In this document: positions 1-12,569 of the stretch, one piece after another | Layout: each line of letters opens with the position of its first letter | How positions within the stretch are numbered: position 1 is the stretch's first letter | DNA from: Rhyzopertha dominica | Lineage: Eukaryota > Arthropoda > Insecta > Coleoptera > Bostrichidae | Assembly (NCBI GenBank): GCA_025024175.1 | Contig: QCXZ01000137.1 | Coordinates: 19,220,001-19,284,000 of the forward strand | DNA: 64,000 bases | Reading direction: 5' to 3' | Notes under the pieces: model-generated | The model's input: only the letters and a program-made list of their open reading frames with translations | Told to the model about the DNA's origin: nothing | Databases searched by the model: none | Made by a program: the position numbers and the translations under genes

Positions 1-975
1 GTACAGGCATACATTTGACAAGAGCCTAGGTGCTTATATTATAATAAATGTCTTGTGTTAATTCTGTCAGCTGCTGTTATTTTATATAGTAATTCAGAAC
101 TTAACAACCAAGAAATCCATTTTTAAGAATTCACTGTTTTATGTACCTCCATGGTTTGGCGATATGACGATATGATATTGCGAACCGGATCGAATCGGAA
201 TCAAAGTATAACGGGTGTAGAATAAAAGAAAATGAAGTCGCTTATGACTTTGCTCCAACATTTTAAAGTTGGTATGTAGCTTCACAAAATGCAAGCGCCC
301 ATTACAAATGCTTATTTTTCGCTGAAACTTAAAGTTGAGCCAATTTTTTGAATACATAGCGTAGTTTTGAGAAAAAATCCCTTAAAAAATCGCTGAGTTT
401 TATCACGATTCCTTCACTTTATACATGAACGACAGCTCGTTCGAAAGCCTTATAACATTCATTTCGAAGCCTTCTGCCCAAGGCATATGTTCCTCGTCGA
501 TAAATTTTTTCCGACATTGAGAAAATATTCAGTAGCAAGCAATAATACACATCCTTTTTTGTGCTGCCTTCATCCTTTCATTATTTATTCGAGTTCATGT
601 TCATTTGTAATATTTTGCTGTTAACATTCGCTAACGTAAGATTTGTAAACGTGAATGGAACAGTTTAAACTGTATCTACTCTTTATCTACTTACCTACAT
701 AATTTCACCTATATTAAAGGTAACTTTAAACCAGTGTATAAGTACCTATACGATAAAACAAGTATTCAACGTGAATAAGAAAAGTACCACAACGTCATTT
801 TAACCAGTTCAAATAAAAGTATTCTGTAGTGGTAATGTGGCTCAGCCCTGGAGATACATCTTTGACATAGGTTGTACCATCCCACGCTAGAAACGACTTG
901 CTTTGTACATTATCCGAGCACTACCTTTGGATTATGTCATAGATTTTGTTTATCAATGAACGTGGTAAATTGAAA
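1..975. other. non-coding, nothing recognised
   Basis: AT-rich sequence with only short, compositionally random ORFs on either strand. No RNA gene, repeat end or splice pattern that I can support. Confidence 0.5.
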
Positions 976-979
976 AATA

Positions 980-1391
980 TTGCTAAGATACTTTATACCC
1001 GATATTTTTCGAAACTCTACAGTTCTCATTGATGTTCCTTACATGTACCATGTACCCACGATTCGGCCAATGTCAAGTCATTCCATTTATTCACAACCGC
1101 ATCACCCCGTCGTCAACGACATATTCATTCATCTCGACATACTACATCGTAAAATCGTTCCATTCACAGTTCCATGCCACGTTGACAACCGTTTATGGCC
1201 CTGCATCGACGATGATTTGTCATTTTATGTCAAACAAGCCGAAGTGGAGCCCTTTATACCGGAGGTTCATAGAAAAATACTTTACCTGCCGTGTAACGCC
1301 CCCGTTTGTGCTGCCGAACAGCATGAACGAAAAGGGCACATTTCCGGCTATACCCAGGAGTCTATTATTGTCGTGTAATTGCTCCAGTTAG
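980..1391. other. GC-elevated island, possible conserved non-coding element or lost exon
   Basis: This block is visibly richer in G+C than its surroundings and is open in two overlapping plus-strand frames (120-132 codons) and for shorter stretches on the minus strand. None of the translations resembles a family I know. It contains homeodomain-type words (TTTATGGC near 1194, TGATTTGTCA near 1214). Simultaneous openness in several frames is expected when stop-rich AT content drops, so the ORFs alone are not evidence of coding. An enhancer-like conserved element, an old transposon piece or a host exon are all possible. Confidence 0.3.
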
Positions 1392-1919
1392 TGGTAAGGT
1401 GAATAGAGCTGTCGCAGGAAACGAAAATATGATTCCTCTTTAGGAAAAGATGTGGGTACATTCTAACAGATATTATACTTTTGTAGTTCACAATAATTTA
1501 AAAAATACATTATCTAACACAGTTAGCCACAATAATTTTGAAAAAAATTTGAAATTTTGTTTTTAGAGCAATATGTCAAGGCACATTAAACTTTTTCTTT
1601 TTTTGTCTATAGTTTGGGTAAGATATAGAAAAGTTTAAGTTTCATGCTTTTATTCACAATATATATTTGGTCATAAATGAAAGATATCTGCTTAAATCGC
1701 TGTCTACAGGTATTAAATGTATAAATAGTCTTCATCCATAACCCGTAATTGTATATATGGTTTATTATTGATTCAAATTGCTACATAAAGATGTTTCAAA
1801 CTATTAACGAAATTGAATTAACAACACTAATCAAACAATTCTCATTAATATTATTTAACCTGTATTTACAGAATATTCGCTAAATACGTGCCCGGTTTTG
1901 CTCCATTCCATAAAAATAG

Positions 1920-2168
1920 TTAAGTTCGCCTATTTGCAAACAAGATAACATTACTGGTAGATACTTCCGGGTTAGTTGGCTGAGGTCGTTGCGATTTTCT
2001 CTTCGCTGTCGTGTCACCCACTGATGTGGTGAGCATCTTCAAAGCCGAGTTCATCGTGAACGTAGCTGTCCCCGAGCGAACAAAGGTGTGTGTACCAATA
2101 CAGACTCCGGCCGTGAAAGCCTTAATAACTATCAATATAATATTTACTCGCACGTTGACCATTCTCAA
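1920..2168 (-). other. GC-elevated block with an 82-codon ORF, coding status unclear
   Basis: The minus-strand ORF begins with a hydrophobic stretch (VNIILIVIKAFTAGVCIG) that looks like a signal peptide, followed by a Ser/Thr-rich polar part. No known domain is recognised. The nucleotide sequence around the 5' half (GGCTTTCACGGCCGGAGTCT and following) has the feel of a dispersed repeat, so a repeat-derived ORF is at least as likely as a gene. Confidence 0.2.
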
Positions 2169-2169
2169 T

Positions 2170-3725
2170 TGAACTCATTTGAAAATTCTGTAATCAAACT
2201 ATTGCGTCGGTTTCAGATGACTCTTATTATAAAAATAAAGAACAGCATAAATATAACAATAGCTTTTCGTCACTAAAAGCAGCAATGGAATGTAAGAAGC
2301 AATTTTGTGAAGACAAAGAGAAAAAGGGAAGAAAGAATGCGACTTTTAAAAGGAGATTTAAAGCTCATGCAATACAGTCCTAGTTAAATTGCCGTAAATA
2401 ATAAAACATCCGCAGTAAGAATAATTCTGCTGAAGTCACATTGTCACATTCTTCATTTCTTGAAATTATTTATGCACCTTGCAAGGCCTGCTAATGTTTA
2501 TTTGGGGTATATTCGGGTGCAACAAGCGAAAATGACACGTTCAGCCTCTTAAAGTCGGTTATAAATGTAAGAGTAAATTCGGAATTTACCCTTTTTAGCG
2601 TCAGGTAGATATCCTAGAGCGGATATGAATTCATACTGATCCTTTTTAGTTGCCCTCAAAATTTAAATTAATTCTGCACTTATTTTTGGCCATATTCGCT
2701 AAGATTTTACAGTGTCTCATTAAAACTATGCTATAAAATGCACCATTTTTGCCTTGTTTTGTTAAATAGTATTTTTGTTTTGATTTTTTTATATAACTCG
2801 GTTTTACCTTCAATTAGAAGATTTTTCTATTCAGTGTTCCCAGTAAACGTAGGGTTTGAAAGAAGTATTGCATCCAAAAGTTTTCGAAGTATCTACTTAA
2901 TTAANATACGTTATTCTTTTTTAAAGGGTGTTATTTTTTTTGTTTTATGCCCTGCTGGATGTCTGTTCAATTAATTTAGTAAATAGACGGCAAACTTGTA
3001 ATATTATGTTAACTCAGTTAAAGTAACTTACAAATATTTGATATAGCTGACAACTGCGCTATCGGGCTGAAGAGCTTTGAGGTAAACCAATAATTTATGT
3101 AATACGTTCTTTAAGTCGACATTGCTTTATAAAATGAAAAAAAAATCGGCTAAAATATGATCACCCAAAGTGATAAAGTAGTTATTTGTTTACATCGATT
3201 ACTTTTCCCAAAGTTGTATTTGAGGATTATTTTGTCACATTCCATATATATTCGGTGGTGGTCTGATAGATTCAGTAACAGTAATTTGAAATTTTGTTTC
3301 ACGCTTAGATTGAATGTTATTATAAACTTGGTCAAAAGTGTCCTCTGGTGCAGGTGTTAGAAGTTTGAAACTATTTTTAGTAACCTCTAGCTTCTGATTT
3401 CTGTTGAGAATTTTTTTCATAAACTAAGACAATGCCATGCAGTGATACAGATACTTATCAACCTTTTGTCGCCACGCCCTGCATTACTCTCAAAACACGT
3501 GACTTAATAAATGTTTTTATCTTTCGGAAAATGCTTTAAATTTCACTCAGTGAACAAGGATTACTTATAAGAAGTTCTTCTTTTTCAAGTAAACGGGATT
3601 TTAAAATAACATCTTTAAAATAAAAGTGAATTAAAAATTAACCATTTTGGTAAATTACAGAATGGAAAATATTTGAACTAGCAAATCTTATCTTTTAGTA
3701 CAGACCTATTTTAAAATTTGATTCA
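2170..3725. other. non-coding, nothing recognised
   Basis: AT-rich sequence with short ORFs that overlap on both strands. No repeat termini, RNA gene or domain was recognised. Confidence 0.45.
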
Positions 3726-3727
3726 TA

Positions 3728-4045
3728 GTGCTTAGTCCTTTCCCAAAACCGAATACTGAACTGATGCCTTCCGCATGGAGACTCGACTGCAAAATTATCG
3801 GGACGTGTGATCAGTTTTACAAAGCTTTTACTTTTGTGAAGTCGGGCTGTGGGTCAGGCTGGGGCATGTCAAGAAATAATCCGGTATTTAGTCGCGAAGG
3901 CACAAAGGCACAAGCAGATACAACAATGAGTGCCGAACCAACGCCATGTTTTGATGTTCTGCAACAGGGGTGCCCAAAGTCCCGCCGAACCAGAAGCAAA
4001 TCTTATCCAACACCGTGTTTGTTAGAAACAACTATTTACGTTTAA
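3728..4045. other. GC-elevated block open on both strands
   Basis: The plus strand is open for 105 codons and the minus strand for 60 codons over the same DNA. Neither product resembles a known protein: the plus product is Cys/Ser/Pro-rich without a domain pattern. Possible transposon fragment or unrecognised exon. Confidence 0.2.
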
Positions 4046-4918
4046 GATATTGGAATCTGTACAAGTGTGTCTGCACTGTTTCTCATTATAAACACATCTT
4101 AAAAGTTCAGATTTTTGCATGTGTCTTTGTCTAGGGCTATCTAAGAAGAATTTGAAACCCAAAGAAAGTACTGTTTTGCGTAGTATTAATAATTATGTTT
4201 AATATTAAAGTCTTCGTTACACTTAGTCTCTGAACTGCAGTGATTTAAGAACATATTTTATTGAAAATTTAAGGATCCTATATAGCTGAAATTAGTTCTC
4301 TGCAGTAAATTGAACTTTATCTTTTAACGAGAGTGCATGAAATAAATAAATAATAAAATAAATAAAAAAACTATTGTATCTTGTTAGAAACTTATCTGTC
4401 TACCAGACATAATTTATCAGCAAAAATTCTGTCTTAAACAGATTGCCTGATACGTAAACTGTGACAAGAAATATACAATTAAGGTGCACTACATAAGTAA
4501 TAAAATATTTCTGTATCCTGCAATACTACATCAGGCAAATAAGGCAAACTTCTATGGATGGTTCGTTTCAGGCAATGTTCCGAAACAACTTAAAAGGTTT
4601 AGATTATAGACCTTGTTGCCCATATGCAAGTGAGATTGAAATCGGTAGCGAGTAGGATGATATTTTTTTTTATTGAAAATATTCAATATGCAGACCATTA
4701 TCTCACCATAACCTTTAATCGGTCAACGGGCAAATCAGAATAGTTATTAACGTTTACAACATACTGTTCAACCTATCGCAACCCGATATCTTTTTATTGT
4801 AAGCCAAATACGTGTAATGGTATTTCAACATTGCGACATCGATTATTAGGAATTTGAAAATGCAGCTAAAATTATAGACAATTAAATAGTAAATTGATCC
4901 TACTTTAGAGTGTCATAA

Positions 4919-5061
4919 TAATTACTTATATGAGGATAATAATGCCTTTTCTCTCATCGGACCGATGATGAGGTAGCATTAATGGCCTCAAAACCGGTCA
5001 CCAAATTAAGAATAAAGAAATTTGGATAAAAAATGCATTATTATCCTCACATAAATAACTA
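4919..5061. mobile_element. 143-bp non-autonomous element with 27-bp terminal inverted repeats
   Basis: The left end (4919-4945) and right end (5035-5061) are inverted repeats that match at 24 of 27 positions and share the core GAGGATAATAATGC. The interior holds a small stem-loop (GACCG ... CGGTC enclosing GAGG ... CCTC) and a polyadenylation-like AATAAAG. Length and structure fit a MITE; I cannot assign a superfamily. Confidence 0.6.
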
Positions 5062-5272
5062 TAGACAATTGTTAGTACATACATATAATACAACGTAATC
5101 CAATAAATAAAATATTATATTAGCTGCAACTTCATGAATACCGAAAATACCGAAAGCAGGGAGCTTATAGATTGTTAAGACGTTTCCATTGATTTTGATT
5201 ACGTTAACTGTCCGTCATGTACGCATATATAGTTTGTAACAAATACCATTATTTTAAATATATACAGGGTGT

Positions 5273-5765
5273 TCACGGTAACAGTTTACAATAGCATTTT
5301 AGTTTAGTTGTAGAATAGTGGTTCAAACGCGATTCTCGATTTTTCGAGAAGAACCTAATCATGATAATAAAAAAGAACAATAGAACATCATCTGACAGAT
5401 ATTAGCTACTATTTTGTTATTTTAAATGGTACGACCCCATTAATTGGATAGAGCATATCGAATCAAACAAAAAAGTACTTAGCTACCACTACTCCACATT
5501 CATTTGCTATTGTGATATCTCATGTTGAATAATTGTTGTTGACGAAAAAGTATACAGTACCTAACGTTTTTATTTAAAGTGGTAGAATGGATTTGTTCTA
5601 TTGAAAATAACAAACTTGTAGTCAATGTTTCGGTCAGTTGACGTCGAATTGTTTTTTTTTATAATTCTTCTCAAAAATTCATGAAACTTTCCCATTTAAA
5701 CCACTAATATATGACGCCAGATAAAAAATTTAGCCATTGTACACTGTTACCGTGAACATCTTGTA
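5273..5765. mobile_element. TA-flanked foldback MITE, ACAGGGTG family, copy 1
   Basis: Ends are TACAGGGTGTTCACGGTAAC on the left and its near inverted complement on the right (CGGTGAACATCTTGTA type), each flanked by TA. Inverted similarity continues inward for roughly 200 bp from each end, past a shared TCGAGAAGAA-type word, so the element folds almost completely. TA duplications and a CAGGG start point to the Tc1/mariner superfamily. A related, longer copy lies at 26426-27117. Confidence 0.75.
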
Positions 5766-6190
5766 TATATACTTGCGCTGTGAATCCTATGTTTGTTTAA
5801 TGTGTTACGATAAGAAAACTTTATTTGTTGTTAATTTTAGTGACCTAGTAATAGGAAATGTGTATGATATAATTTATTTTGCACTTTTCGGTTTATGACT
5901 ATCGAATGAAACAATACAAAAGATTATTATTTTTCCAGAATGGATGAAAAAGGTACAAAAAGACCTTCATGTAATAATAGGTTACACTAGCTGTATTGCA
6001 GTTTGTGTCTCCAATTAGATATCTATAGCAATTTTACTCGAAACCCTTTTAAGGGTGCTAACACCCTGGAATTATCTACGTGTTCTGTACTTAACTAACT
6101 GATACGATATACTAATAATATATGGGAGAAACGATTTTCCCATGTCAGCTAAAATTTCAACTCAAGTAGGTAGGCATCTATCTTTTAAAA

Positions 6191-6499
6191 CTATTTTGTG
6201 CACCCCTGGCTCGAACTGCCAAAGCATGTGTGCATCACCGAACCAAAATTATCCCTAAAGTGCGCGCCATCCCAGCGACTCCGCGCAATAAGGGCTGCCT
6301 TCACCCATTGTCCCGGCCCGTCCAACCAACTAATGAGGATAACTAGAGTTAGGTCAATTCCTTTGAAATCCGGACTGAGGCAATCGCGCATCCTGCGTCC
6401 AGGTGCGGTACGGCACAATTCGACCGCTGACAGCCGAGATGACTTTTTTACCTGAACCAGCCCTGGTTCATTTGGCAGACATCGTTGTTTTGCAGTCAA
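6191..6499. other. GC-rich island, unidentified
   Basis: One of the most GC-rich blocks of the window, open for 85 codons on plus and 102 on minus over the same DNA. It includes a T-arm-like stretch near 6206-6225 (minus strand, GGCAGTTCGAGCC) but no full tRNA fold, and a possible splice donor on the minus strand near 6447 (GGTTCAG followed by GTAAAA). A promoter-proximal 5' exon, a structured RNA and a repeat fragment are all possible. No product is assigned. Confidence 0.3.
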
Positions 6500-7154
6500 T
6501 GAATAAGCCAGGTTTCAAAAATAATACGGAGGGTAAATAGATTTTTCTTTGTGCACTGATTATGGATATGGGACAAATTATAGGCATGACGAGTGTACTA
6601 GGAGTGATAAGGTGGTAAAGAAAGGTTGAAACACCAAACATAGTTTTAAGCAATTGTAAATGATCCGTTCCAACAAACAAATTCGTTGGAGATATTTTAA
6701 AGTGTCTTGATATACTCTTTTAATACAATCTTCATAACATTAATTTAAGATGTGCTTATTTTTTTCCTTCCTGGTATTTTGTCCCCATATGCTGGATGAA
6801 TGGTCTTATTAAAGTTTTTAAATAATGTGGACTCTGCAACAGAAAATGGAAAATAACACGCAAAAACAAAAAGTGTCTCTAAGGCTCTATTTAAGTTTTG
6901 TACTTCGCCATTATGCAACTGATTGAAATAATTAAATAATTAGATATCCGTCTTGGTTTTTTGTTACAAAAACTTGGACTAGATAGACATGTTCTTGGGG
7001 TCTTCCTTATTAGAAGTCGAAATACTTTTTGAACTAATACCATCATTTCATCCACATTGATGGAGTGTGCCGTCCTTCAAAGCTTTTTAGGTGCCTACAT
7101 CATTATTTATATCCTAGAAAACAATAACAATTAGTTGCACATTAGGGGTATAGA

Positions 7155-9549
7155 TACATGGTTTCTATAAATAATTTATGCATCCATGCGCTTATGGAAA
7201 TTATTATCGATTAAATCGATTTGCCGCTTCTCAGGAAAGTGAACACAACTATTGCTTTGACAGATATTTGTCGTCTGTCGATTGTCGAATACTTTTCGCA
7301 GCTGTGGAGTGATAGTTTCGTAAGACTTTTAGGTTATGTGTCGTAGTTGTGAGGTTGTGACTACAGTAAACTTGTTACATTGTATTGTGATTAACTAAAA
7401 GATGTGTTTAGCCTGCAGCAATAGTAAACTTCATAGTTAGGTTAAGTGGCAGTGACGTTAGCTGCACTACCGGGATACCGGATACTTTACGGGGAAGTTT
7501 TCTAAGCTAGAAACTGTCAACAGCTAAATTGTGGTTGTGCAACAAGATCTATTTTACTACTACAGGTTGCAACATGCGGGTTCCAGCCAATAAGAAGCAG
7601 TTACGTCATCTGGTGAATCATTCCATCTCGCTTAGATTCACAGTTCTTATGGACGCATGTACCAGGAACCAACGCAATATATGGCATACAAGCGTACCTA
7701 CGCCTACAGAACATATTTTAAATAATGGTNTTTGTGGATTCTATTTATAAGTTTTTCTTGTNAGCAGAATGAGTGAAAATTGTAATATACAAGTAATAAA
7801 TACCAAGCAGAAGCAACATATAGATGTCAGATGTAGCAGATGTATTTTAACTTTCAAATTTGTCCCTAACGCTATAACACCTTTTATAACTCTATTACGT
7901 TGTTGTAGTTTATTTTTTAAAACATTTTCGTTCTTTACTTGGTTGCATATTGTAACCAATTTGTTGTTTGTTTGGAATATTTTTCACTCTCGTAAACATT
8001 ATACTTACCTACGGTAGACACTACCTGTGTAACCCTCAATTAGCTCTTTATGTAACTAAAAGTTAAATAAAAATTGCATGCTATAATTCACTATGATCCA
8101 TGCTTTATATCTGCTTTTGTTACAACTAGTTCAAAATAAGTTAGAAACTGAAAGTCCATATTACAGTATATTATGGTACCATCGTAGACTGAAAATGAAA
8201 CGATCTAGGAAGAACAATTTTTTGGGTTTACCGAAACACTTTTCTGGATTCGCGCCAAAACTTATAAAACTAGGTTATGTTCTTTGCCACAGACTGACAC
8301 TATTGCGAAGCAGCAATATTTGTTCGGCTAATAGCGTTGTACTACAAAAAATTATCTCAGGAAGACAGCCCTTCTATAGTCGTAGATCGTTGCATTTTGA
8401 AAGTCCACGGCTGTCTATATTATCGGTACGCCAATGTTATTAGTATAAACTCAGAGTTAATGTGAAAATCAAATTAAGTAGGTACTTAACAAAGATTAAC
8501 GTCAAAGCAACAATGAAAGCAAAAGAAAAGTAGGCAACAACTTTTTTCTTTCAATTGCATTTTTGGCTGTAGGTAACTTATTTGTACAGTAATTACTAGT
8601 ATAACAAAAACAAAACAGATGCCAGTTTTATTTACAGTACATCACACAATGAAAAAGTGGATAATCAGTTTGTCGGTTTATGGTATTTATGAGATACCTT
8701 TGCGATTCAGATAAGCCAAGTGGGCGTTTGTTGGCTATCCCATTAAATAATTAATATAAATGTAATATATTTGCTTTAACTTTTTTGTCTTTGGGAGATC
8801 TAAGATAGGATACTTGTAGCCCCGCGTGAACAGCCTTCTTTGCTATCATTGTACACTGATAAACTAAATTAATTGCTTATTTCTACTAAAAAAATCTTTA
8901 TCTGAATTGCAAAATGCCGCTAAAGTTTTATAGGTATACTACTGCGCGACTTCCAAACGGACTGTCGGTTACAGACAATCGACGATTTCGACAGAGATGC
9001 TGAGTTGCCAGAATATGTCTTTCCTTACGTCCTGCTTCGCTTTTATCGCGCACGCCCCTAAACAGAGCGATTGATGCAACCTGTAGAGTAAAGTAGAGCT
9101 TGGTAGTGCAATGCTAGTTAAAAAAAAAGTACAAGCATTAAAATGGTGGAAAAGACTGAGATTGACTGCATAGGCTCTCAAATTTGCGGAAAATAATTAA
9201 ATTTATAAAGCCACATTTGGAAGTTAGTGACCGCAACAAAAGAGGCTTATAATATTATGTAGCTCTGTACAGTCAAAATATTGTTATTACTTACCTTTGA
9301 AAGGAAAATATTATCGTAAATTATTGGAAAATCTCTGTAAACCATCAATTTCGTGCCTATAACTTTATCCGCAACCTTCAGTAACAGTATATGATAGTGA
9401 CCAGTGACAGTTTAAATATATTGTGTTTAGCTTATTGTAACTTGGTAGCAGTTACAAAAAGGCGGCATAAAGAATTAAAAAATTATCTTCGCCATTCTGA
9501 ATGAATGAATGAATGAATGAATGAATGAATCATTCATAGAAACCTTGTA
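7155..9549. mobile_element. family A TA-flanked element, long copy (2.4 kb)
   Basis: Left end TACATGGTTTCTATAAATAA and right end TTCATAGAAACCTTGTA are inverted repeats of each other with TA at each side. Internal blocks match the copy at 59964-60653: 7222-7480 pairs with about 60020-60350, and 9290-9470 with about 60425-60610. The middle (about 7500-9250) is not in the shorter copies, so this is either the least-deleted copy or one with later insertions. ORFs inside (7529-7750, 7769-8017, 8093-8443) show no transposase catalytic pattern I recognise. TA targets suggest Tc1/mariner-like mobilisation. Confidence 0.7.
9499..9530. repeat. (GAAT)8 microsatellite
   Basis: Eight perfect GAAT units, sitting just inside the right inverted repeat of the long family A element and grown from its GAATGATTCATGCA-type end sequence. 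Confidence 0.95.
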
Positions 9550-10439
9550 TAAGCAATAAGCACAACATACATTCGCAAAATGTGTATGACCATCACCATC
9601 CGCCTCTGCGTCCTCGTTTATGGTTTTGGTGATAGAGCTTGCTTTGGTTTTCGTATTCAAAAAAGTTTCGGTTTGAACACTTATTACTTGTTTCGTGTTG
9701 ACACACTTTTCTAGCTGTAAATTATAACCATAAATATATTTTCAGTTTATATAAATTGGAATACCAAACCTACTTGTGTGACCGTAGTCTACTTATAACT
9801 GTGTTTTTTTTTAAATAAATTGTTACATATATGACATTTTGCACTATATCTGTTACCTAATTTCACCAGAGAAAAGTGTGGGGCTTTAATTTTTTTTTAA
9901 TTTATACGTAATCGCAGAGATATTACGCATACACATCTTCAAGCTGTGAAACATAATCTCCAATATCTCATTACCTACATTGTGTACGCATAGTGTGTAC
10001 ACTGTCTGCATTAATCTATACGTCGATGTAGACAGTACAAAGTCGACATGTAGAGAAACATCTCTGGTCTAAAGAACACAACACCACAGTTCCGAATGAA
10101 GCGTTTTCTGCACCGACACTACCTACATATTTAAATTATGACAAAGTATTTAGGAGAAAAGAAGTGGAATACACATTTTCAAGTACAATTTCGAACAAGT
10201 AATGTAATGGAGATATGGCTTCCTGTGGTTACCTGTTTGGAATTACAGAAATGAAATGCATCAGTGCTACAAGAATACAAAATAAGATTATAAAATAGAT
10301 GTTATCTCTATTCTTTGCTAAAATAAAGAGAGAGAAAGAGCTCATAGCAAATGTATAATTGCAAAGATCTGCCAAAACATTAGATCTAGCTTTAACCTTT
10401 GTTCTACAGGAAAAAAAGGAAGTGGGAAGCTAGGATAGT
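9550..10439. other. non-coding, nothing recognised
   Basis: AT-rich sequence without recognisable genes or repeat ends. Confidence 0.45.
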
Positions 10440-11030
10440 TCTTTCCATTCGATAAAGTCCCAAGCCTGCCTTGCTTCCCACCGAAAAGCCAAGGAGATCG
10501 TATCAGATATCTTATAATATAACTTCACGAACTCAAGAACTGGCTGCGAATAAAGCGCCAGTGCACAAAAGGTTCCACAACGTAATCAGATGGGATCAGG
10601 TGTAGCACGCCCATGTGACGNGGCCAACCGTCGATCTGAGCAAAGGGAAGACAATAGTTCTTTGAGCATTTCGCTGTTCAATGGACGTTTACGGGCACAC
10701 AGGTGGGGAGGATGGGACTTTTAGCGCTTTGACGGGACATCCGGGGAGGATCAGTGCTTTTGATTGTTCACCAACCGCGGATCCGAGGGGTTTCGTGTTT
10801 CCAATCCAGTAATGAATAGGACGTCGCAAATAGTCGCTGCTAATTTACGTCGGAACGTTTTTAACGGCGAAGATTTGGGTGGAGCGTCTTCCAAGGAGGC
10901 CCGGCGGTTAACTATACTGCCATACAGGTCTGTTCATACTAGAAGGGGACGTGTTTGGTCGAATATTTCAAATGGGATTGCTTTGTTTTCATGCTGCCTA
11001 CTTTTTTCTTTGTTGTTGTTCATTTGATGG
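10440..11030. other. GC-elevated block with an 87-codon ORF
   Basis: From about 10440 to 10960 the base composition rises. The plus ORF at 10764-11027 encodes an Arg/Ser-rich segment ending in a hydrophobic tail (IALFSCCLLFSLLLF) that could be a membrane anchor. No family is recognised and no splice sites decide the matter, so I leave it as a possible exon or regulatory island. Confidence 0.25.
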
Positions 11031-11790
11031 GCCGTTCAAGCATTGAAGAATAGGATGGATGTACTTGCATTTCACATGAATTAGAATATTTCTAAGACGC
11101 TATATTGGTTTTAAATATGCCTTGCGTTGGCTTTAAAGTAAATTGTATTATACTGTTTGGTTATATTATGGTATCTGTTCTGTAACCAATTGTATATACT
11201 GGATTGTTTCGCTTTTGTTAAAGCCAGTTTATTTTTACATAACTGATGATAGTTTTTGACTGCTATTTACTTAAGTACATGTATGCCTGCCAGACTTATG
11301 TGTATTATAAGCTGCAGTGAAGAGATACTTAATTGTGACGTATAGGAATGTATAGACCAAAGAGAACATTTAATTAATAGAATTAAGTTTTGCAAAACAT
11401 ATGTGACTGACGTAGCACAAATGTTTTTTTTAGGTAACTTGATATTGGAATGTACAAGGTGAAAGGAAGTATCATGCAATAAAAGAGTGAGCTTTTAATT
11501 TTCACTCCTCTTGCTCTTAAACTGTGTCAGCACTAAATAAGATCAAACGGTGTGTTGAAAATAAGAAAATAAAAAATTTATAATAATCGTTAACCTGTAG
11601 CAAAGTTATTGATTTTTGTTCTATCCACAATGAAATGTGTTCATATATTACATATAGTTGTACCCTTGTAAAAGGCCTAGGAGCCAGGCATGTAGGTATT
11701 TATGACTAATAAGAATGTAGTTATCTACACATTCCCAANCTTTTTTTCACTCAGTTCATCACGCCTGGATTTNATNAANTAGAGCATAGT

Positions 11791-12566
11791 CAGTAGCATA
11801 TTTAAGGGGGCTTCGACACGTCCAGACCTTCTCCCCCTCCCAGAAGTAAATGACACTCGATGTTTATCTGNTGTAATACTGCCAAAAATTAGCAACAACA
11901 ATTTTGAGACCAATGAACTAAAGTGCGCACCAGGAAAGAAGTCGCANCTTAGGAATGTAACATCGTCCACAATTTGAACGGAGCGAACCGCATGGGTGGT
12001 CCGAAATAATAAATTTATTATCCGTCCTATCCTGAAATTGCGACCATAAATAATGGCGGCCTCGCCAATGATTTTAATGTCTCCCGTCAATTTTCGTCCT
12101 CACCACGTCTGCTTTCTTTCATTGAGCGCACATTACATTACTATTCTCTTATCTATGGTGTAGTGCGCGCCGTCGTTACGCATACAGCGACATGGTTACC
12201 AACAAATGAATCAGAATAGCCAATGTAGTCTTTAGTGGTAGCTTTGATTTTAATAAATTGACACTAATCTCTGATGTAAAAGGACTCCAACAACAACAAA
12301 AATGTTTTGAAGTTGACAATGCTTGTAAATTTTCAATTTTGATAGGTCTGATTCAGGTGGCCCTGAGTGCTATTTGCTTTTCCGTTGTTGGCAACATACG
12401 TCTGAAGTTAATATTTATGTATACAATTTATATGTATTATATTACCTTTGTATTGAGTTGAAATTATTTGTACATTTTTATTAATATTTGTTTACGCCCA
12501 TCAATAAGCTGAAAACACTTTGAGACCCCCCCCCCCCCGCCGAACAAAATTCTAAATACGTCACTG
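11791..12566. mobile_element. hAT-like non-autonomous insertion with imperfect 8-bp target duplication
   Basis: The left end starts CAGTAGCATATTTAAGG and the right end, read inverted, CAGTGACGTATTTAGA, a terminal inverted repeat of the CAGTGGCG type typical of hAT elements. The 8 bp before (agcatagt, 11783-11790) and after (agcgtaat, 12567-12574) match at 6 of 8 positions, as expected of an aged hAT target duplication. Inside are a poly-C run (about 12526-12538) next to the right end and a GC-elevated core at about 11925-12110 carrying CCATAAATAATGG. No transposase is recognised. Confidence 0.6.
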
Positions 12567-12569
12567 AGC

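Noticed and set aside
4960..5020. Hammerhead-like core (GATGATGAGG ... CCTCAAAACC)
   Set aside because: The GACCG/CGGTC stem closes directly around the helix II-like stem, so the three-way junction and the GAAA and cleavage strand of a hammerhead are missing.
6340..6380. rRNA match (GTCAATTCCTTTGAAAT resembles the universal small-subunit region)
   Set aside because: The similarity ends after about 14 bases; the surrounding sequence is not rRNA.
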